From CAZCPB01 sp044223975 (GTDB taxonomy: Bacteria; Planctomycetota; Phycisphaerae; Phycisphaerales; UBA1924), in assembly GCA_044223975.1 (NCBI GenBank), contig JBGALI010000013.1:76782-140781 (forward strand): a stretch of 64,000 bases of DNA, written 5' to 3'. Below the pieces are notes generated by a model, which saw nothing but the letters and a program-made list of their open reading frames with translations, ran no database searches and was not told the origin of the DNA. The translations under genes and the position numbers were made by a program. Shown here in pieces: positions 49,571 through 58,838 of this stretch. Position 1 is the first letter of the stretch, and the number at the start of each line of letters is the position of its first letter.

Positions 49571-50728
49571 TCAGCAGCCCGCGACGAAGTGCTCGGTGAA
49601 CTGGTCGAAATCGTCTCCGTTCACGAACGTGTTCCCGTCCACGTCGGCCTGCATGTCCCCGGCCTCGAAGAAGAACACGAACGCGTCGAAGTCGTCGCCG
49701 TTGACGAAGCCGTTGTGATCGAAGTCAGAGAAGCAGAACACCGCCAGCGACGCGGGGTCGCTCGTGACCGACCCGCAGCCGTTGCTCACCACCACGTCGT
49801 ACTCGCCGATGTCGCCGATCTCGGCGGTCGTGATCGTGAGGGCCGCGGTGTGCGAGCCCATGATCCGCCCGTCGTCGGTGAGCGGCACCGTGTCCTTGCG
49901 CCACACGTAGTTCAGCGTGGGCGAGCCGGTGGCGGTGACGATGAAGTTCACGACGTCGCCGACGTGCGGCATGTCCGGCGGGTCGGGCTGCTGGGTGATC
50001 GCCGGCCCGGTGCACGTCGAGACCACGGTGAAGTTGGTCCGCGCGTTGTTGGTGAACACCGCCGCGCCGCTAGTCAGCGCGTAGTTGGCCGCGTTGTTCG
50101 TGCTGAGCGCCGTTGCCGCGCCCGTGAACTTCAAGGCCTGCAGCGTCGTCTTCGGGCAGGGACCGGCGAACGGCGGGCCGAAGTTGCCGTCCGCGTCGTT
50201 GGCGATCGAGCCGGTGTTCGGCCCCGTGTACGACGCCCCGCCCCACGCCAGCGACCAGTAGATCGTCCCGAAATCATCCTCGAACGTCATCCGCCCCGCC
50301 GCCAGGTACGACGCGGGGATCGGGTTGGTCATGAGGAAGTTGGGCACGCACGCCGGCGTGGTGCTCGACACGAACGCCGATGTGCAGATGAGCACGCGGT
50401 CGCCCGTCAGGCTGTTGGCCACGTCCGCGGTCATGTCGACGATGAGCACCGGGTTGAGGCCCGCCGCGTCCCACGCGCGGACCCGCCCGTTCGACACGAG
50501 GTTCTGGAACGCGCTCCGCATGCGCAGCTGGATCGCTTGGGCCGCGGTGTTCCCGTTCACCCCGCCGATCACCTGCTCGATCTGCATGAGGTGGAAGCTC
50601 GCGAGCGCACCGGGCGTCCACAGGCACGCCGCCACCGCCCCCACCACCGCCGCCGCTACGCCCCGGAACCGCGACTGGCTCAGCGCCAGGTGCGCGGCAC
50701 GAACGACCTTTCCCGCGATGCTCATCAT
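49571..50728 (-). CDS. secreted Ig-like protein with a GC-type dockerin C-terminus
   Basis: A 385-residue exported protein from ATG 50728 (GGAG 7 nt upstream). Signal: RGVAAAVVGAVAACLWTPGALA. An N-terminal beta-rich region of about 200 residues has no recognised family. Then an immunoglobulin-like domain (ITQQPDPPDMPHVGDVVNFIV ... YVWRKDTVPLTD ... ALTITTAEIGDIGEYDVVVSNGCGSVTSDPASLAV, about 240-330). The C-terminus has two Ca-binding EF-hand-like loops, DFDHNGFVNGDDFDAF and DVDGNTFVNGDDFDQF, and ends FVAGC. From memory this is the GC-type dockerin module, which ends in Gly-Cys. The same ending occurs in the next two genes, so all are probably sorted together. Role unknown. Confidence 0.85.
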   Translation of the reverse strand: MMSIAGKVVRAAHLALSQSRFRGVAAAVVGAVAACLWTPGALASFHLMQIEQVIGGVNGNTAAQAIQLRMRSAFQNLVSNGRVRAWDAAGLNPVLIVDMTADVANSLTGDRVLICTSAFVSSTTPACVPNFLMTNPIPASYLAAGRMTFEDDFGTIYWSLAWGGASYTGPNTGSIANDADGNFGPPFAGPCPKTTLQALKFTGAATALSTNNAANYALTSGAAVFTNNARTNFTVVSTCTGPAITQQPDPPDMPHVGDVVNFIVTATGSPTLNYVWRKDTVPLTDDGRIMGSHTAALTITTAEIGDIGEYDVVVSNGCGSVTSDPASLAVFCFSDFDHNGFVNGDDFDAFVFFFEAGDMQADVDGNTFVNGDDFDQFTEHFVAGC

Positions 50729-50926
50729 GACGGCACTCCGCGCCCGCGCGGCAGCACCGCGCGTGGCATACCTCAGGCCCCCCCCGGAGGGACTGATGTC
50801 ACCACGCCTGTCGGATATTGCACGATCCGCGCGAGGCCCGCCCGATCGCCCGTGCCAGGGGGAAACGGCGGTGACGCAAAATCCCGGCTCCCCAGAAGCC
50901 CACGCGCCGCCGCGCCAAGCCGCCGA

Positions 50927-53890
50927 TCAGCACCCGGCGACGAAGTGCTCCGTGTAAAGGTCAAAGTCGTCGCCGCTCACGAACGTGTCGCCGTTGATGT
51001 CCGCCGAGATATCGCCGTAGATGAACGCGTCGGTGAAGGCGTCGAAGTCGTCGCCGCTCACGAACGTGTCGTGGTTGAAGTCAGAGAGGCAGTCGCAGCT
51101 CACACCCTCGTCGCCGTTGAGGCAGCCGTTGAGGTCGCTGTCGATGCCCAGGCGCGTCTCCGACCCGATCGGAACGGCGGTGTAGGTGATCTCGCCCCCG
51201 GGCGTGCCCAGGGCCTGCACCTGCGCGCTGGTGAGCTGCTGCCCGGCGTGGTCCGTCTGCCACGAGCCCGAGCCCTCGTACGTGTAACCGCGCTGCTGGC
51301 CGCCCACGACCCCGGTCACGATCAGCCCGACCTTGCCCTGGTTGGCCAGGGTGATCATCGAGGTGATGAGCGCGAGCTGGTTGGCGTCCGGCGGCCCCGA
51401 GAGCGTGAGCTGGGTGCCGACCGAGGCCGGCACGTCCTTGCTCGTGACGCCCGGCGGCTCAAGCATGACCGTGATGTTGGCGACGGGCAGCGCCGATCCC
51501 GAGAACGACAGCAGGAACGCCGTGCCGTCGGACGTCTCCTGGTCGTTGGCGAGCTGGAACTCGGGCATGTTGATGAACCGCTCGATCGAGTCGATCGTGC
51601 CGTCGTGCCCGTAGCCGAAGCCGGCGTTGCTGGACGTGTGGTGCAGGTCCATCCCCGTCTTCTTGTACAGGTTCCGCAGGTGCGGGATCTTCATGGTGAT
51701 GTTGGTCACGCCCGCGACGGTGACGCAGCCCAGGTGGTGCTCGCCGGTCGGGCCCACGGGGATCGGCACGTACTGCGTGCCGTTCCACGTCATGTCCGGG
51801 CCGGTGCCGGTCGGGAGCGTGTGGCACGTCACGCACGCGAAGCGTCCGCCGTCGACCTTGCGGGTCCTGTTGCGGAAGTACGAGATCCCGTTGAACGCGT
51901 TGCCGTTGCCCAACGGGTCGCCCGCGTTGGCGCCGTACCGCCCGGTCTTGTAGTGGCCCGGGAGCGGGAGGTCCTGGGGGATGACGTTATCGAAAGTCCG
52001 GAACGGGTTTGGCCCGTAGGTGATCGTGGCCAGGTACGCCTTGAAGTCGTCCATGTCCTGGCCGGTCAGCGGCCCGTCGGCGCCCTGGAGCGAGAAGAAC
52101 GCGTTGGCGAAGTCTTCGAGCGTGCCGCGGTCGCCGCGCCAGTGAAGCGGCTCGTGCCCGATGATGTCCTGCAGCGTCTGCGTGGTCATCGGGCCCTTCA
52201 TCGGGTGGTAGTTCTGGTACCCGGGCGTGGTCGTGGCCGGCTCCAGCAGCGGAACGCCGAAGCCCTGGTTGTTCCCGTTGTACGCCGCCCACGTCCCCGT
52301 CGGGTCGCCCAGGTCCCATCCCAGGCGGTCCATCCGCGCGTCGATGTGGCAGCTGGCGCACGAGACCTGCCCCAGGCCCGAGTGCAGGTGCGTGTTGTAC
52401 AGGTGCTTGCGCCCGTCCTTGATGCTCGCCGGCGTGGGGTCAAAGAACGGCACGGTCTGAACGATCGTCTCCGAGCTCACGTTGACCACGGTGATCGAGG
52501 CGTCGAAGCGGTTGAGGACGTAGAGGGCGTCGTTTGACTCGTCGAGCACCAGCCCCGTCGGACCTTCGCCCACGTCGATCGTCTGCGTCAGCCCGGACCG
52601 GCCCCCCGACGGGTTGATCACGATCACGTTGTCCGAGCCCATGCCCGCGACGAACCCCTTGGTCCCCGCGGCATTCCACACCACGGCGCGCGGGTCGCCG
52701 ATCGACTTCAAACGCTCGCTCATCGCCACGCTCGGCGTCAGGTAGTCAAGGTGAGGGTTGAGGTCGACGACCGACTTGTTCGAAAGGTTCGACGCGTCCA
52801 CGCTGCCCATCTCGACGCGCACAAAAGTGCCCTTGATGTTGGGCTCATAGCGCACCTCGTTGGTCGCGTCGGTGCCCACCACCGTGATCGCGCCCGTCGA
52901 GGGGTTCACGCCCACCGCCATGCAGATGTTCATCAGGCCCGTCGCGTACGTGACCCCAAGCGTGCCCGTGTCGATCACGGCCAGGTCGCGGTCGGGCATG
53001 TCCCAGCCCACAGGACGCCCGCTCAGCGCCGCGTCCGCGCCCGAGACCATCGACGTCCAGTCGTGGTTGTTGTCGTCCATCCACTGGCCCGACGCGTTCT
53101 TCCGCACGATCAGGCTGACCTTCGGCGGCGGGTCCACGGCAGGGTTGATCGGCGGGTCGAACGACGTGCCGGAGTTCGGGGGCGGGTTCACGCCGCCGTA
53201 GGGACCTGCCGGGTCGCTGACCGCGTTGGGCGGGAACGACACGATGCCGTGCGCCTGCGTCGTGTCCACGCCGCCGCCGAGCACCGTCGTGCCGTTGCCC
53301 GACTCGAAGATGGCCACGTACACCGTCGTACCGTCCGGGCTCACCGCCAGCGCCCGCGGGCGCTCGCCGTTGATCGGCACCGTGACCGGCGCCGTCGCCA
53401 AGTTGGCCGGGTCGAACACCTGCACCGCGTTCGCCTGCGCGCAGCTCACGTACGCACGCTGCGGTGAACCAGCGAACACCACGTCGCACGGCTCGTCCGC
53501 GGTCTTGAGCGTCTTCACCACATTCATCGTCGTCAGGTCGACGATGCTGATCGTGTCGGAGATGTGATTCACCACCCACGCTTCGGTGCTGGTGCGGGCC
53601 CGCACCGTCAGCGGGTCAAGGCCCACGCGAACCGACCCCGCCGCCACCGGCAAGCCGCTCGCCATCGAGAACACCTCGATCCGGTTGGCCGCGGTGTTCA
53701 CCGCCAGCAGTGTCTGCCCGTCCGGCGTCCGGTCGAGCGGGTGCACGTGCGGCGTCTCGAAGTTCACAAAGTTCGTGCCCTGGGGCACATCGGCCGCACG
53801 CGGCAGCGCAGGCCTGCTCAGCGCACCGGCCGCCACCAGCCCGGCCAATGCGAAAAACGACACCCCTAGCGAATCAAGGCGCATGATCAT
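50927..53890 (-). CDS. secreted beta-propeller / diheme cytochrome / GC-type dockerin protein (paralogue A)
   Basis: A 987-residue exported protein from ATG 53890 (GGAGGGAG upstream; signal ends near LSRPALPRA). Residues about 35-480 are a YVTN-type beta-propeller (DRTPDGQTLLAVNTAANRIEVF, VSPDGTTVYVAIFESGN, GTKGFVAGMGSDNVIVI, VLDESNDALYVLNRFDASITVV). Two heme c sites follow: CASCH near 510 and CVTCH near 686, in a cytochrome c peroxidase/MauG-like region. The C-terminus has two Ca-binding loops (SGDDFDAF, SGDDFDLY) and ends FVAGC. An extracytoplasmic redox protein is likely, but the substrate and partner are unknown. It is a full-length paralogue of the gene upstream. Confidence 0.88.
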   Translation of the reverse strand: MIMRLDSLGVSFFALAGLVAAGALSRPALPRAADVPQGTNFVNFETPHVHPLDRTPDGQTLLAVNTAANRIEVFSMASGLPVAAGSVRVGLDPLTVRARTSTEAWVVNHISDTISIVDLTTMNVVKTLKTADEPCDVVFAGSPQRAYVSCAQANAVQVFDPANLATAPVTVPINGERPRALAVSPDGTTVYVAIFESGNGTTVLGGGVDTTQAHGIVSFPPNAVSDPAGPYGGVNPPPNSGTSFDPPINPAVDPPPKVSLIVRKNASGQWMDDNNHDWTSMVSGADAALSGRPVGWDMPDRDLAVIDTGTLGVTYATGLMNICMAVGVNPSTGAITVVGTDATNEVRYEPNIKGTFVRVEMGSVDASNLSNKSVVDLNPHLDYLTPSVAMSERLKSIGDPRAVVWNAAGTKGFVAGMGSDNVIVINPSGGRSGLTQTIDVGEGPTGLVLDESNDALYVLNRFDASITVVNVSSETIVQTVPFFDPTPASIKDGRKHLYNTHLHSGLGQVSCASCHIDARMDRLGWDLGDPTGTWAAYNGNNQGFGVPLLEPATTTPGYQNYHPMKGPMTTQTLQDIIGHEPLHWRGDRGTLEDFANAFFSLQGADGPLTGQDMDDFKAYLATITYGPNPFRTFDNVIPQDLPLPGHYKTGRYGANAGDPLGNGNAFNGISYFRNRTRKVDGGRFACVTCHTLPTGTGPDMTWNGTQYVPIPVGPTGEHHLGCVTVAGVTNITMKIPHLRNLYKKTGMDLHHTSSNAGFGYGHDGTIDSIERFINMPEFQLANDQETSDGTAFLLSFSGSALPVANITVMLEPPGVTSKDVPASVGTQLTLSGPPDANQLALITSMITLANQGKVGLIVTGVVGGQQRGYTYEGSGSWQTDHAGQQLTSAQVQALGTPGGEITYTAVPIGSETRLGIDSDLNGCLNGDEGVSCDCLSDFNHDTFVSGDDFDAFTDAFIYGDISADINGDTFVSGDDFDLYTEHFVAGC

Positions 53891-54043
53891 CGCGCTCCCT
53901 CCGCGACGGGCCGCCGGCGGAATGGCGGTGGACCGTCTCGTGAGTTCGGAAGTTCCGGGCAGAGCGTACCAGAGCCAACCCCGTTCCCGCAAGTCACGTC
54001 CGGTATATGTACGGTCCTATTTCGAGGGCCCCAAGGCCTGTAT

Positions 54044-57010
54044 TCAGCACCCCTGCGTGAAATGCTCGACAAAGGTGTCGAAATCGACACCGTTCACAAA
54101 CCCGTCGTGGTTGATGTCGGCCGCGATCGACCCCGCCACGAAGTCGTCCATGAAGGTGTCAAAGTCGACCCCGTTCACGAACGTGCTGTGGTCGTAGTCG
54201 GACAGGCAGTTGCACGTCACGCCCGAATCCCCGTCGTAGCAGCCGTCCAGATCGTGATCGATGCCGATGCGCGTCTCTGAGCCCTTGGGCACGACGGTGT
54301 ACGTGATCTCGCCGCCCGGCGCCGCCAGCGCCTGGAGCTGCGCGCTCGTCAGGGTCTCGCCGGCCCGGTCGGACTGCCACGTGCTCGCGCCGATGTACGC
54401 GTAGCCGCGTGCCGCGCCGTTGACCCGGCCCTTGACCACCATCCCGACCTTGTTCGCGTTGGCGAGCGAGAACATCGACGCCAGCGTCGCCGCTTCGCCC
54501 GCCGTGGGCGTCCCTCCCAGCGTGAGCTGCGCCCCCACCGACGCGGGCACGTCCTGGCTCGGCGGCCCGGGCGGTTCGCCGATGTTGGTCCCGGACGCGA
54601 CCGGCAGGTCCGAGCCCGAGATGCACAGGATGAACGCCGTGAGGTCCGCGACCTCCTGGTCGCTGTTCAGCCGGAACACCGGCTCGGTGATGAACCGCTC
54701 GATCGAATCCACAGCGCCGTCGTGCAGGTAGCCGAACCCGGCGTTGCTCGAGGTCTTGATCATCGTGCAGCCGGCCTTCTCGTACGCGTTCCTGATCTGC
54801 GGCACCTTGATCGTGGCGTTGGTCACCCCGTCGGTGGACACGACGCCAAGGTGGTGCTGCCCGTCGGCCCCGACCGGCACCGGCTGCCACGACGAGCCGC
54901 TCCAGCGGTGGTCCGGCCCCGCGCCCGTGGGCAGCGTGTGGCACGTGACGCACGCGAACGCCAGGTTGTCGAGCCGTCGCGACAGGCTGCGGTACAGCGC
55001 CCGCCCGTTGGCCGCGTTGCCGTTGGGCAACGGATCGCCCGCGTTGCCGAACTTGCCGGTCTTGTAATGGCCCGGCAGCGGCAGGCTGGTCGGCATGGTG
55101 TTGTCGAAATTGCGGAACGGGTTGGGCGGGAAGTAGATCGTCGCCAGGAACGCCTTGAACTCCTGCATCGAGACCGCGTCCAGCGGCGCATCATCGCCCT
55201 GCAACCCTTGGAACGCGCCCGCGAACGCCTCGATCCCCGAGCGGTCGGCACGCCAGTGCAGCGGCTCCTTGCCGATGATGTCCTGCAGCGTCTGCGTCGT
55301 CGTCGGACCCTTCATCGGGTGGTGATCCGCGAAGGGCGGCTGCGGCGGCGGGTTCGCCGTCGGGTCCAGCCCCGGCAGGCCGAAGCCCTTGTTCAGATCG
55401 GTCAGCGGCGCGATCCCCGCCGACGGGTCTCCCAGATCCCAGGCGAGGCGGTCCATCCGCCCGTCCACGTGGCAGCTCGCGCACGCGATCTGTCCCAGGC
55501 CGGAGTTGCGGTGCGTGTCGTACAGGTGCTTGCGCCCGACCTTGATCGCCTGCGGCGTGGGGTCAAAGAAAGGGAACGAGCCGACGGCCGTCTCGTTCGC
55601 CAGGTCCACGAGCGTGATCGACGCCCCGAAGCGGTTCAGCACGTACAGAAAGCCGCGCGCCTCGTCCAGCACCAGCCCCGTCGGCCCCTCGCCCACATCG
55701 ATGGCCGGCGCCAGCCCCGCGCGGGCCCCCGTGCTGTCGATGACGACCACGTTGTTGGACCCCATCCCCGCAACGTACCCCTTGGCGCCGTCGGACGCCC
55801 ACACGATCGCGCGCGGATCGCCGAGCGATTTGTCGCGCTCGCTCTGCGGCACGTTCGACGACAGGTAATCCAGGTGCGGGTTCAAATCGACGATCGACTT
55901 GCTCGCAAAGTTCGCCGGATCGACCCCCGCCATCTCGACGCGCGTGAACTTCCCCTTCACGTTGGGCTCGAAGCGCACCTCGTTGGTCGCTTCCGTCCCG
56001 ACCACCGTGACCCGGCCCGTCGCCGGGTTCACCGCGACCGACATGCAGATGTTCATCAGCCCCGTCGCGTAGGTCACGCTCAATGTGCCCGCGTTGATCG
56101 CCGCGACGTCGCGGTCGGGAAGGTCCCACCCCACCGGGCGGCCGCTCTTGGCCGCGTTCGCCCCGGACACCATCGACGTCCAGTCGTGGTTGTTGTCGTC
56201 CATCCATTGGTCCGACGCGTTCTTCTTCACGATCAGGCTCACCGGCATCAGCGGGTTGTTCCCGGGCGCCACCGGCGGCTCATAGCCCGCGCCCGCGTTG
56301 GGCGGCGGGTTCACGCCCCCGTACGGACTGGCCGGGTCGCTCACGGCGTTGGGCGGGAACCCGATCGTCGTCTGCCCGCCCAGGGCCCCGCCGCCGACCA
56401 GCGTCGATGCGTTCCCCGACTCGAACACCGCCGCGTAGACCGTCTGGCCGTCGGGGCTCACCGCCAACGCCCGCGGGTCCTCCGCATCAATCGCCACGCT
56501 CACCGGCGCCGCTGCCAGATCGGCCGGGTCGAACACCTGCACCGTGTTTGCCTGTGAGCAGCTCACGAACGCCCGGATCGGCGTGCCCGCGAACACGACA
56601 TCGCACGGCTCGTCGAGCGTCTTGAGCGTCCGCACTACGTTCATCGTCGTGAGGTCCACCACGCTCACCGAATCCGAAACGTGGTTCGCCACCCACACCT
56701 CGGTGCTCGTCCGCGCCCGCACCGACACCGGGTCAAGCCCGACCGCCACCGACCCCACCGCCACCGGCGTCCCCGAATCGAGGCTGAACACCTCGATCCG
56801 GTTGTCCGCGGTGTTGCACACCAGGAGCGTCTGCCGGTCGGGCGTCATCTCCAAGGGGTGCACCTGCGGCGTCTCGAAGTTGACGAACGCCGGCCACGCG
56901 CGCGGACCGGCGGCGTTCCGCGGCTCATCGCGCGAGATCATCGCGCCGCACAACGCCAGCGTTCCTAGCGCAACCGACGCCACCCACACCGCCTTCAGAC
57001 GCCTGGGCAT
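54044..57010 (-). CDS. secreted beta-propeller / diheme cytochrome / GC-type dockerin protein (paralogue B)
   Basis: A 988-residue exported protein; ATG 57010 has GGAG 7 nt upstream. It is collinear with paralogue A: signal (VWVASVALGTLALCG), propeller (ALAVSPDGQTVYAAVFESGN, GAKGYVAGMGSNNVVVI, VLDEARGFLYVLNRFGASITLV), the segment DNNHDWTSMVSGANAAKSGRPVGWDLPDRD, heme sites CASCH near 508 and CVTCH near 685, and a C-terminus with two Ca loops (FVNGVDFDTF twice) ending FTQGC. The Ca loops carry VDFD where paralogue A has DDFD. It is on the same strand as paralogue A, with a 153-bp gap. The two appear to be an old tandem duplication. Confidence 0.88.
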   Translation of the reverse strand: MPRRLKAVWVASVALGTLALCGAMISRDEPRNAAGPRAWPAFVNFETPQVHPLEMTPDRQTLLVCNTADNRIEVFSLDSGTPVAVGSVAVGLDPVSVRARTSTEVWVANHVSDSVSVVDLTTMNVVRTLKTLDEPCDVVFAGTPIRAFVSCSQANTVQVFDPADLAAAPVSVAIDAEDPRALAVSPDGQTVYAAVFESGNASTLVGGGALGGQTTIGFPPNAVSDPASPYGGVNPPPNAGAGYEPPVAPGNNPLMPVSLIVKKNASDQWMDDNNHDWTSMVSGANAAKSGRPVGWDLPDRDVAAINAGTLSVTYATGLMNICMSVAVNPATGRVTVVGTEATNEVRFEPNVKGKFTRVEMAGVDPANFASKSIVDLNPHLDYLSSNVPQSERDKSLGDPRAIVWASDGAKGYVAGMGSNNVVVIDSTGARAGLAPAIDVGEGPTGLVLDEARGFLYVLNRFGASITLVDLANETAVGSFPFFDPTPQAIKVGRKHLYDTHRNSGLGQIACASCHVDGRMDRLAWDLGDPSAGIAPLTDLNKGFGLPGLDPTANPPPQPPFADHHPMKGPTTTQTLQDIIGKEPLHWRADRSGIEAFAGAFQGLQGDDAPLDAVSMQEFKAFLATIYFPPNPFRNFDNTMPTSLPLPGHYKTGKFGNAGDPLPNGNAANGRALYRSLSRRLDNLAFACVTCHTLPTGAGPDHRWSGSSWQPVPVGADGQHHLGVVSTDGVTNATIKVPQIRNAYEKAGCTMIKTSSNAGFGYLHDGAVDSIERFITEPVFRLNSDQEVADLTAFILCISGSDLPVASGTNIGEPPGPPSQDVPASVGAQLTLGGTPTAGEAATLASMFSLANANKVGMVVKGRVNGAARGYAYIGASTWQSDRAGETLTSAQLQALAAPGGEITYTVVPKGSETRIGIDHDLDGCYDGDSGVTCNCLSDYDHSTFVNGVDFDTFMDDFVAGSIAADINHDGFVNGVDFDTFVEHFTQGC

Positions 57011-57176
57011 GAACTCGCTCCGTTCTTAATTCGTCCCACCACCGCCGTCGGCACGCCGCGGCAGGCCCCCGTCCCTCGAAGACAGCAAGCACGTCAGGCT
57101 ACCCGATCTCCGCACGCCGAAGCAAGCGCGGCGCGCAGACCTTCCGCCCGACATGCCACGCAACGCTGCTTGGGAA

Positions 57177-58259
57177 TTACTTGGGCTTGTTTTCGGGCGA
57201 TGCCTGTCCCGGGCGCGAAGCTTCAATAAAGACATCCACCGCCAGCCCGGTATAAAGAGGTACGCCCGGCTCGCCCACGAACTCGAACACCACGTCGATC
57301 ACCCGCGTGTCCACCCGCTCGGTCGTCACCCCGGACAAGTCCCCCTTGGGCCGCCCGAACGGCTCGATCCGCACCAGTTTCAGGGGCGTCTCCACCACCA
57401 CAGACCCCCGCGACCGCGCCACCGCCCGCGACGACGGCGACACCAGCGCGATGTCCTCCTCATCAACCTGGGCCCGCACCCGCAGCCGCGACAGGTCGCC
57501 GACGATCAGCGCAGGCGTCCGCCCCCCGCCGTCGGCCGTCACAAACTGGCCCGGCTCCACATCGCGCCGCAGCACCACCCCGGCCCGCGGCGCTCGCACC
57601 GCCAGCCGGTCCAGCAGCAACTGCAACGAGTCCACCTCCGCGCGCCGCTGCGCCAGCGTCGCCTCAGCCACCGCCAGGTCCGCGCTCCACCCGCCCGCCT
57701 CCAGCCTCGCCAGGTCCGCCGCGGCACGATCCAACTGGGCCCGCGCCGCGTCCGTGGTGAACCGCATCAGCGACACGTCCCGATCCGTTGCCGCGCCACG
57801 TTTGGCCGCGTCCTCCGTCTGCTTGAGCTGCTCCTGCCGGTCCGCAAGCAGCGCCTTGGCACGTTCAACCTCGGCCCGCAGCGGCGGCACATCCTCCGCC
57901 CGCGGCAGCGCCTTCCACCGCTCGATCTCCGATTGCGCCGCCCCCACCGCCGCCTGCGCCTTCACCAGCTGCGCCTTGAGCGCACGGTCATCGAGCCTCA
58001 GCAGCACCTGCCCCTGCTCGACCCGGTCCCCCACATCGACCAGCACCTCGCTCACCAGCCCCGACTCGGGCACACCGATCGACACCGCCCGCCCCATCGG
58101 CTCGACGAACCCGAGCGCCGCCACGCCGCGATCAAACGGGTTGACCGAGGGCTGACGCGCCAGCGGCGGCACCGGCGGCTTCTCGTTGCTCGCGACGACC
58201 GCGAAGATGCCGACCGCGACGCCGATCACGGCCACGAAGATGGTGAACCAGCGGAGCAC
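57177..58259 (-). CDS. HlyD-type adaptor (DevB-like ABC-exporter membrane fusion protein)
   Basis: A 360-residue periplasmic adaptor. One N-terminal membrane helix (MLRWFTIFVAVIGVAVGIFAVVA), a first lipoyl half (VEPMGRAVSIGVPESGLVSEVLVDVGDRVEQGQVLLRLDD), a coiled-coil hairpin (about 95-210), the second half (LAVRAPRAGVVLRRDVEPGQFVTADG) and a beta-barrel (LIVGDLSRLRVRAQVDEEDIALV). It would link an ABC permease to the outer membrane. A DevC/MacB-like permease gene lies 1.7 kb away at 59961 on the same strand, which suggests one DevBC-type exporter, but no ATPase gene is in the window. Confidence 0.85.
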   Translation of the reverse strand: MLRWFTIFVAVIGVAVGIFAVVASNEKPPVPPLARQPSVNPFDRGVAALGFVEPMGRAVSIGVPESGLVSEVLVDVGDRVEQGQVLLRLDDRALKAQLVKAQAAVGAAQSEIERWKALPRAEDVPPLRAEVERAKALLADRQEQLKQTEDAAKRGAATDRDVSLMRFTTDAARAQLDRAAADLARLEAGGWSADLAVAEATLAQRRAEVDSLQLLLDRLAVRAPRAGVVLRRDVEPGQFVTADGGGRTPALIVGDLSRLRVRAQVDEEDIALVSPSSRAVARSRGSVVVETPLKLVRIEPFGRPKGDLSGVTTERVDTRVIDVVFEFVGEPGVPLYTGLAVDVFIEASRPGQASPENKPK

Positions 58260-58307
58260 GCCGAACAGTACGCGCCCGTCGACGCGAGCGCAACATGTCC
58301 GTTCAGC

Positions 58308-58700
58308 TCACAGAATCCGCGCCCGTTCCCACGCACGCCGATCGGCCGCCGCGTCGAACACCCGACCGCACTCCGGGCACACGCCCGTGTCGCCCAGGCC
58401 GCTGAGGTCGTACACGCAGCCCACGCACGAACGCCCCGACGACGCCCGCACCGCTCGCCTGATCCAGTTCGCGCGCCGCCGCGCGAACACGAACGTCGCG
58501 AACATCGTCGCAAGGCACAACGCGGGGATGCCCAGATCGATCCACAGGTTCGGGAACGACCCGCGCGCGCCGCGCATCATCACCAGCGGCATGATGAGCA
58601 ACCCCGCGACCGGCAGCGCGAAGAGCGCCAGCACGCGGTGCTCGTACCGCCGCAGCGCGGGCGGAGTCGGGGCAAGAGGTTGATCGTCGCCAGAGGCCAC
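58308..58700 (-). CDS. small membrane protein with a zinc ribbon
   Basis: A 130-residue protein from a GTG with a TAGCAT -10 box 6 nt upstream and no Shine-Dalgarno. Two hydrophobic segments (about 23-42, VLALFALPVAGLLIMPLVMM, and 53-72, IDLGIPALCLATMFATFVFA), an Arg-rich turn, then the zinc ribbon CVGCVYDLSGLGDTGVCPEC (92-111) and a short tail. Ribbon sequence and placement match the proteins at 23789 and 45577. Function unknown. Confidence 0.7.
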   Translation of the reverse strand: MASGDDQPLAPTPPALRRYEHRVLALFALPVAGLLIMPLVMMRGARGSFPNLWIDLGIPALCLATMFATFVFARRRANWIRRAVRASSGRSCVGCVYDLSGLGDTGVCPECGRVFDAAADRRAWERARIL

Positions 58701-58706
58701 GCCGCG

Positions 58707-58712
58707 ATGCTA
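58707..58712 (-). promoter_or_regulatory. -10 box (TAGCAT), probable leaderless promoter
   Basis: On the minus strand TAGCAT ends 6 nt before the GTG at 58700; no Shine-Dalgarno. Confidence 0.45.
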
Positions 58713-58838
58713 CCGCCGCGCCGGCCCTCCCGCCCTGCTTTCCGACTCCGGCCCGCCGCTTGCAACGAATCCCCGTGGTCATCACCGGGCGCGGGTTCCA
58801 GCCCCGCGCGTCCTGACAAAACGGCAGAAAGGCCCCCC

